A program made the position numbers and the translations under genes. A DNA stretch of 9,794 bases from Candidatus Falkowiibacteriota bacterium. GTDB taxonomy: Bacteria > Patescibacteriota > Patescibacteriia > Patescibacteriales > UBA12465. Shown one piece after another: positions 5,583 to 9,794 of this stretch (positions are counted from its first letter, which is position 1; each line of letters begins with the position of its first letter). The notes beneath the pieces were generated by a model, which worked only from the letters and a program-made list of their open reading frames with translations, was not told the DNA's origin and did no database searches. The stretch covers positions 1 to 9,794 of the forward strand of contig CAIMEI010000133.1 in NCBI GenBank assembly GCA_903839955.1, read 5' to 3'.

Positions 5583-5611
5583 TTTATAAACGACATTTTG
5601 GTTGATGTCAA
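5583..5611 (-). promoter_or_regulatory. strong promoter of the tRNA-Met/tRNA-Lys unit
   Basis: On the minus strand, a perfect TTGACA (5611-5606) and TATAAA (5588-5583, 5 of 6) are separated by 17 bp. Transcription would start around 5576, about 13 nt before the tRNA-Met 5' end. Confidence 0.8.
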
Positions 5612-5620
5612 CCTGCCGGT

Positions 5621-5638
5621 GGGTCTATAAATAGACCC
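5621..5638. repeat. 8-bp inverted repeat between tRNA-Arg and the tRNA-Met promoter
   Basis: GGGTCTAT (5621-5628) and ATAGACCC (5631-5638) are perfect arms around AA. It lies 12 nt downstream of tRNA-Arg and 10 nt upstream of the -35 box of the next unit. No T-run follows on either strand, so it is either a stem that defines the tRNA-Arg 3' end or a binding site near the promoter. Confidence 0.5.
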
Positions 5639-5649
5639 TAGTTTGTCGG

Positions 5650-5721
5650 TGCGCCCGGCAGGAATCGAACCCACACCACTTGGTCCGAAGCCAAGCACTC
5701 TATCCGTTGAGCTACGGGCGC
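5650..5721 (-). tRNA. tRNA-Arg (anticodon UCG)
   Basis: Cloverleaf on the minus strand: acceptor GCGCCCG/CGGGCGC, D-arm GCTC/GAGT, anticodon stem CTTGG/CCAAG with loop CTTCGGA (anticodon TCG), variable loop TGGT, T-arm GTGGG/CCTGC with TTCGATT loop. The discriminator is A at 5650, followed by CCG, so CCA is not encoded. It follows the HU gene by 63 nt on the same strand with no clear promoter between, so it may be cotranscribed with HU and released by processing. Confidence 0.95.
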
Positions 5722-5725
5722 TATC

Positions 5726-5762
5726 AACCGAAACCAGCCTTGAGGTAAAGCTGGTTTCGGTT
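5726..5762. terminator. 13-bp hairpin between the HU gene and tRNA-Arg
   Basis: AACCGAAACCAGC (5726-5738) pairs perfectly with GCTGGTTTCGGTT (5750-5762) around an 11-nt loop. It ends 4 nt before the tRNA-Arg 5' end. On the minus strand, where the genes are, no T-run follows, so it may be a 3'-end stabiliser or processing stem rather than a true intrinsic terminator. Confidence 0.45.
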
Positions 5763-5784
5763 TTACACGAGATAAGTTTTTTTC

Positions 5785-6078
5785 TTAGGCTTCCCGTTTG
5801 CCTTTCAGAACCTGTTTGAGGTGGTAGCCAGTTTTGAACTTGGCGACGCGGACTTCCGGAATGGTGATTCTCTCGGAAGGCTTTTGTGGGTTGACGCCAC
5901 CACGGGAGTAGCGGACGCGGGACAAGAAAGTACCGAAACCAGCGATGGTCAGTTCGCGGCCGTTCTTGAGTTCTTCGATGACGGTGTCCACAAACACCTC
6001 CACCATTTCCTCCGCTTGTTTTTTGCTAAGGTCCTTCACTTGGTGATGGATCTTTTCGACGAGTTGAGCTTTGTTCAT
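5785..6078 (-). CDS. HU/IHF-family nucleoid DNA-binding protein
   Basis: Members of this family dimerise, bend DNA and help compact the nucleoid. The 97-residue length is typical. Residues 1-40 give the two helices (MNKAQLVEKI...KKQAEEMVEVF); GFGTF at 47-51 is the family signature; the DNA-gripping beta-arm is at about 53-77, with NPQ at 63-65 carrying the intercalating Pro64; the C-terminal part is basic (KFKTGYHLKQVLKGKREA). The arm reads GGVNPQKP, where HU usually has an Arg before NPQ and TG after it. HU and IHF subunits cannot be separated by eye. The ATG is 21 nt after the rny stop on the same strand, suggesting an rny-HU transcript; no Shine-Dalgarno is present (AACTCATAAAAAT before ATG). 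Confidence 0.95.
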   Translation of the reverse strand: MNKAQLVEKIHHQVKDLSKKQAEEMVEVFVDTVIEELKNGRELTIAGFGTFLSRVRYSRGGVNPQKPSERITIPEVRVAKFKTGYHLKQVLKGKREA

Positions 6079-6099
6079 ATTTTTATGAGTTATTTGATT

Positions 6100-7614
6100 C
6101 TAGCGCGCGTATTCTACGACCCTAGATTCACGAATAACATTCACTTTTATCTCACCTGGATATTTTAACTCATTTTCTACCTTCTTTGCAATATCCCTAG
6201 CCAAATTATGAGCCTCAAGGTCATTAATTTTTTCTGGATTGACGAAGATGCGCACCTCGCGGCCGGCCTGGATGGCATAGGCTTTATCAATGCCGTCAAA
6301 GGAAGTGGCGATTTTTTCCAGCTCTTCTAGGCGCTGAACATAGTTTTCAAAACTATCACTGCGCGCTCCTGGGCGGGCGGAAGAAATGGCGTCGGCCACC
6401 TTGACGATGACGGAAATGAGCGAAGCGGGGTGGTCGTCGTGGTGAGTGGCAATCGGGTCAATAATTTCTTGAGGCAGATTGAATTTTTTGGCTAAGTCGC
6501 GACCGATTTCGGTGTGGTTTCCCTGGACTTCATGGTCCACGGCTTTACCGATATCGTGGAGCAGGCCGCCTTTTTTGGAAAGGGTCACGTCGGCGCCTAA
6601 TTCTTCAGCCAGCATTGCTGCCAGGTGAGCGACTTCCACACTGTGGCGCAAGCAGTTTTGGCCATAGCTGGTGCGGTATTTCAAGCGACCGAGGATTTGC
6701 ACGAGCTTGGGGTCAAAGCCGGCCACGCCGACTTCATACATCGCTTCTTCGCCGGCTTTTTTGATATCGACAGAGATTTCTTTTTTGGCAGCTTCCACGG
6801 CGTCTTCAATTTTGGTGGGGTGGATGCGGCCGTCTTTAATCAAATAGTCCAAAGTTTTTTTGGCAATATGGCGGCGAATCAAGGAGAAGCCGGAAACGGT
6901 GATGGCGTTCGGGGTGTCGTCAACGATGATTTCCACGCCGACGGCCTGTTCGATGGCTTTGATGTTTCGTCCTTCGCGGCCGATGATGCGGCCCTTCATT
7001 TCGTCGTTAGGCAAATCAACGGTGGTAGTGGTGAGCTCCACGGTGTAGTCAGAAACCATTCTCTGCATGGCGAGCGCCATGATGTTTTTGGCTTTGTCGG
7101 CCAAGGCGTCGTCGCCTTCCTTTTCTAATTTATTGATGCGGGCCTTCAAATCTTCTTCAGCGCGCTCTTCAACTCTTTTTAATAAGAGCTCTTTGGCCTC
7201 AGTTTGGTTTAATTTGGCTAGCTGTTCCAACTTGGTCACTTGTTCTTCTTTGATGCCTTTGATTTTTTCTTTAATTTCTTGGACTTCATTGACCTTGTCG
7301 TAGAGCTGTTGCTGTTTTTCTTGGAGGTCGAGAAGTTTTTGGGAGAAGGCGCTTTCACGCTGTTCCAGGCGATTTTGCAAGCTGGAAATTTCCTTGCGGC
7401 GGTTGGCTTCGTCTTTTTTGGCCTCCTGAATGATGTTTAAAGCTTTGTCTTGGGCCTTGAGCAGGGCTTCTTTTTCCTTGCTCTTGGCGTCATTGATGAT
7501 CTTTTCCGCTTGAATCTTGGCGTGGCCGACCTTCTTGCTCGCGCTGGTGCGATAGGCAAAAAAGCCAATAAAAAAACCGCCGACAAGACAGAGCGCTGCA
7601 ATGAGATAAATCAT
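6100..7614 (-). CDS. rny: ribonuclease Y (membrane-anchored endoribonuclease)
   Basis: RNase Y starts mRNA decay in many bacteria by endonucleolytic cleavage at the inner face of the membrane. The 504-residue protein has the full family layout: an N-terminal transmembrane helix at ~2-21 (IYLIAALCLVGGFFIGFFAY); a long charged coiled coil at ~25-180; a KH domain from ~190, with the GREG loop at 212-215 and EQAVGVEIIVDD after it; an HD phosphohydrolase domain with His324, the HD pair His353-Asp354 in LLHDIGK, and HHDD at 391-394; and the C-terminal family-specific region ending in ESRVVEYAR. All catalytic residues I can check are present. The start ATG 7612-7614 places the membrane helix at the extreme N-terminus, as expected. 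It is the first gene of the minus-strand block and divergent from infB; I find no convincing promoter or Shine-Dalgarno upstream. Confidence 0.98.
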   Translation of the reverse strand: MIYLIAALCLVGGFFIGFFAYRTSASKKVGHAKIQAEKIINDAKSKEKEALLKAQDKALNIIQEAKKDEANRRKEISSLQNRLEQRESAFSQKLLDLQEKQQQLYDKVNEVQEIKEKIKGIKEEQVTKLEQLAKLNQTEAKELLLKRVEERAEEDLKARINKLEKEGDDALADKAKNIMALAMQRMVSDYTVELTTTTVDLPNDEMKGRIIGREGRNIKAIEQAVGVEIIVDDTPNAITVSGFSLIRRHIAKKTLDYLIKDGRIHPTKIEDAVEAAKKEISVDIKKAGEEAMYEVGVAGFDPKLVQILGRLKYRTSYGQNCLRHSVEVAHLAAMLAEELGADVTLSKKGGLLHDIGKAVDHEVQGNHTEIGRDLAKKFNLPQEIIDPIATHHDDHPASLISVIVKVADAISSARPGARSDSFENYVQRLEELEKIATSFDGIDKAYAIQAGREVRIFVNPEKINDLEAHNLARDIAKKVENELKYPGEIKVNVIRESRVVEYAR

Positions 7615-7851
7615 AGTATTCGCGTCTGTATTTCGAACGGAGGAAATTCCGCTAATATTTGGACAAAATTTGTATCTGTGATTAAAAACTAGGCTCGCTC
7701 AGGAGTTTGTAAAATTAGCCTAAATTTTTGATATTTTTAACCATAGAAACTTGGAACAGGGGCGAGGCGACTGGGCCGGTGGGTATTTTGCCAAACAAAT
7801 GGGAATTCTTCCGTAAACCGCTTTTTAGGTTTCGAAAACAGTAAATTATTT

Positions 7852-7877
7852 ATAAACCCTGTAGTCCAGGGATTTAT
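7852..7877. repeat. hairpin in the rny-infB intergenic region
   Basis: ATAAACCCTG (7852-7861) pairs with CAGGGATTTAT (7867-7877) around loop TAGTC, ten pairs with A7872 bulged. No T-run follows. It lies about 70 nt before the infB -35 box. Its role is unknown. Confidence 0.4.
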
Positions 7878-7945
7878 TCCAAGTTTATCAGATATTTAGG
7901 TCCTTGTAAAGGCTTATTCTTGGCTGGGATTTGAAAAAATACCGG

Positions 7946-7974
7946 TTGACGGATATGGAAAAATAAAGTAATAT
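7946..7974 (+). promoter_or_regulatory. infB promoter
   Basis: TTGACG (7946-7951, 5 of 6) is 17 bp from TAATAT (7969-7974, 4 of 6); an overlapping TATAAA at 7972-7977 is an alternative. Transcription would start near 7981 with a leader of about 38 nt. Confidence 0.55.
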
Positions 7975-8018
7975 AAAAACACGCTTACGGCGTATTACCC
8001 AAATTAATTATATTTTTT

Positions 8019-9794
8019 ATGAATATTACCGAGCTGGCCAGAAACCTAAGAATCAGCCCCCAAGAACTCAAAGATCTCTTGCCGCAGATGGGCTTTAATA
8101 TTGGCCAGCGGGCAATTAAGGTGGACAATAACACTGCCAAGAAAATTCTCAAGAATTGGCAGGTGTTAAAGCACCAATTGGACGTCAAAAAGGCGGAGCT
8201 CAGCCAGAAGATCAAAGAAGAGGACGCTAAGCGTGAGAAAAAGGTGGTTTTTGTGCCACACGCTTTGACTGTCCGCGATTTTGCGACTATTGCCCAAGTT
8301 CCGGTCAACAAAGTTTTGGCGGAACTAATGAAGAACGGTGTTTTTGCCTCCATCAACGAAAAAATTGATTTTGATACCGCCACCATCATCGGCGGCGATC
8401 TCTTTTTGGATGTCCAGCCGAAGGTCGGTGAGGACGAAACGGAAGAAGAGAAAAATAAACTAGTAGAAATTTTAAGTAAAGAAGAAGCTTGCGATTTAAT
8501 GGAAAGACCGCCAGTTATTGTAGTGATGGGCCACGTTGATCACGGCAAGACGAAATTGCTGGACTCCATTCGCGAATCCAACGTGGTGGCCGGTGAAGCC
8601 GGCGGTATCACCCAGCATATCGGTGCCTATCAAGTAACCAGAAAAGAAAAAGTTTTGACTTTTATTGATACTCCTGGACACGAAGCCTTTACGGCTATGA
8701 GAAGCCGCGGCGCTAAAGTCGCCGACATCGCTATTTTGGTGGTGGCTGCTGACGACGGCGTGAAACCGCAAACTGTGGAAGCTTTCCGCATCATTGAGGC
8801 GGCCAAAATTCCTTACGTGGTCGCGATTAACAAAATTGATAAAGAAGACGCCGATGTGGAAAGAACCAAACAGGAACTTTCCACCCAATTGCACATAACC
8901 CCGGAAGAATGGGGCGGAAAAATAATTTGCGTGCCGATTTCTGCCAAAGACGGCATTGGTATTGATACTTTGCTGGACATGTTGCTCCTGGTTTCCGAAG
9001 CGGAACTGGGCGATTCTTTGCGCGCTAATCCTTGCGCCAGCGCCGCCGGCACCGTGGTGGAATCCAACGTGGACAAAACCGCCGGACCAGTGGCCACTAT
9101 TTTAATTCAGAATGGTACTTTGGCGCTTGGCGATCAGCTTTGTTTTAACGGCGTGATTTATGGCAAGGTAAAATCTTTGAAAAACTACAAGGGCGAAAAT
9201 ATTGAAACGGCCGGTCCGAGCACGCCGGTGAAAATTTTGGGCTTGAAGCTTTCCCCGGCGGTCGGCGATATTTTGGAAACCGGCGAGGGGGTGAAAGTGA
9301 AGATGCGCAACATGCGCCCGAACGCTAGCAATAATCCGGTTTTAAGCGAGAGCGTCAACGACGAAAATATTCCCAAAATCAATTTGGTCATTAAGGCTGA
9401 TTTCTTGGGCTCCGCGGAAGCGATTGAAGAATCACTCTTGAAAATCAACACCGAAAAAGTGAAGGCGAAAATTATTTCCAAAGGCTTGGGGAATATCACC
9501 GAAGGCGACGTGAAACGCGCCGAAGATTCTGGCGCTTTGTTGATCGGTTTTAATATCCGTTTAACTCCCGCGATTGAAACTTTGATCCGCGAGCGCGGTG
9601 TCAAAGTGAAAACTTTCTCCGTGATTTATGATTTGATTAAATTTGTGAAAGAGGAAATGCAACTGCTCATCAAGCCGGAAATCAGACGAGTGGACGAAGG
9701 CCGCATCAAGATCCTTGCTATTTTCCGCACTGAACCGCGCGCCCAAATTGTCGGCGGCAAAGTTTTGGACGGCCGTGCTTTAATCGACACACTC
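8019..9794 (+). CDS. infB: translation initiation factor IF-2, 3' end outside the window
   Basis: IF-2 is the GTPase that places initiator tRNA on the 30S subunit and promotes subunit joining. The frame is open from ATG 8019 to the window end (592 codons), with no stop. Residues ~1-50 and ~85-130 look like two small helical IF2_N-type domains (LTVRDFATIAQVPVNKVLAEL in the second), joined by a charged helix. The G domain follows: G1 GHVDHGKT at 171-178, G3 DTPGHE at 217-222, G4 NKID at 271-274, G5 SAK at 308-310. Domain II and the later domains follow, up to the beginning of the C-terminal barrel (KVLDGRALID). By comparison with the family, roughly 60-70 residues are missing. The N-terminal part is short (170 residues before the P-loop, far less than in E. 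coli). No Shine-Dalgarno is present (TATTTTTT before ATG). It has its own promoter; nusA, its common neighbour, is not directly upstream. Confidence 0.98.
   Translation, partial: MNITELARNLRISPQELKDLLPQMGFNIGQRAIKVDNNTAKKILKNWQVLKHQLDVKKAELSQKIKEEDAKREKKVVFVPHALTVRDFATIAQVPVNKVLAELMKNGVFASINEKIDFDTATIIGGDLFLDVQPKVGEDETEEEKNKLVEILSKEEACDLMERPPVIVVMGHVDHGKTKLLDSIRESNVVAGEAGGITQHIGAYQVTRKEKVLTFIDTPGHEAFTAMRSRGAKVADIAILVVAADDGVKPQTVEAFRIIEAAKIPYVVAINKIDKEDADVERTKQELSTQLHITPEEWGGKIICVPISAKDGIGIDTLLDMLLLVSEAELGDSLRANPCASAAGTVVESNVDKTAGPVATILIQNGTLALGDQLCFNGVIYGKVKSLKNYKGENIETAGPSTPVKILGLKLSPAVGDILETGEGVKVKMRNMRPNASNNPVLSESVNDENIPKINLVIKADFLGSAEAIEESLLKINTEKVKAKIISKGLGNITEGDVKRAEDSGALLIGFNIRLTPAIETLIRERGVKVKTFSVIYDLIKFVKEEMQLLIKPEIRRVDEGRIKILAIFRTEPRAQIVGGKVLDGRALIDTL

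Larger units (their letters stand above)
7615..8018. other. 404-nt divergent intergenic region, no gene recognised
   Basis: This region separates rny (minus) from infB (plus). I found no open reading frame of useful size and no tRNA or known structured RNA. Visible elements are the infB promoter (7946-7974), a hairpin at 7852-7877, a loose inverted repeat TAGGCT (7690-7695)/AGCCTA (7717-7722), and a GC-richer stretch around 7755-7792. The rny promoter should be here but was not identified with confidence; TTTACA on minus (7713-7708) lacks a good -10. Confidence 0.6.

Noticed and set aside
5821..6168. 115-codon plus-strand open frame over the HU gene
   Set aside because: Antisense to HU, whose family motifs are clear; no promoter on the plus strand.
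6625..7128. 167-codon plus-strand open frame rich in Phe, Gly and Asp
   Set aside because: It is the antisense of the rny KH/HD region; composition is what reverse-complemented Lys/Glu/Ala-rich codons give.
7741..7800. Possible SRP (4.5S) or RNase P RNA segment, from GGAACAGGGGCGAGG-like sequence
   Set aside because: The conserved SRP tetraloop/bulge and RNase P core motifs are not present in order; resemblance is superficial.
8496..9746. Several minus-strand open frames inside infB
   Set aside because: All are antisense to the continuous IF-2 frame with intact GTPase motifs.

Overview
The window looks like a piece of a small bacterial chromosome, most plausibly from the Candidate Phyla Radiation (Patescibacteria, perhaps Parcubacteria-like). 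The reasons are indirect: compact housekeeping genes mixed with small orphan proteins, almost no Shine-Dalgarno sequences, AT-rich leaders with clear sigma70-type promoters, three tRNA genes without an encoded CCA end, and a 23S rRNA whose domain VI is about 20 nt shorter than in E. coli. Lineage is an inference; no marker was searched.

Layout. (1) 1-601 is the end of an rRNA operon: the 3' part of 23S rRNA from the peptidyl-transferase centre onward, a short spacer, 5S rRNA, and a T-run that probably terminates the transcript. (2) 602-2030 is a promoter, a palindromic leader, and two tandem paralogous genes of unknown function. Each encodes about 200 residues built from three related units of roughly 65 residues. 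The first copy is split by a net -1 frameshift at an A6 run; the second is intact and followed by a terminator. (3) 2037-2496 is a small membrane-anchored orphan protein with an apparently leaderless mRNA. (4) 2503-3736 is recA with a structured leader and a strong terminator. (5) 3752-4685 is a 285-residue orphan protein. (6) 4706-7614 is a minus-strand block read as rny (RNase Y), HU-family DNA-binding protein, tRNA-Arg(UCG), tRNA-Met(CAU), tRNA-Lys(CUU), adk. A shared hairpin terminator separates adk from the convergent orphan gene. (7) 7615-8018 is a 404-nt divergent intergenic region. (8) 8019-9794 is infB (translation initiation factor IF-2), running off the end of the window.

The recognisable genes are core information processing: rRNA, tRNA, translation initiation (infB), recombination (recA), RNA decay (rny), nucleoid structure (HU) and adenylate balance (adk). 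I see no defence island, integrase, IS element or CRISPR array. The most unusual content is the pair of triple-repeat paralogues next to the rRNA operon: in the first copy a -1 shift at A6 restores an ungapped match to its neighbour, yet the downstream part also has its own ATG preceded by the only good Shine-Dalgarno-like sequence I found in the window.
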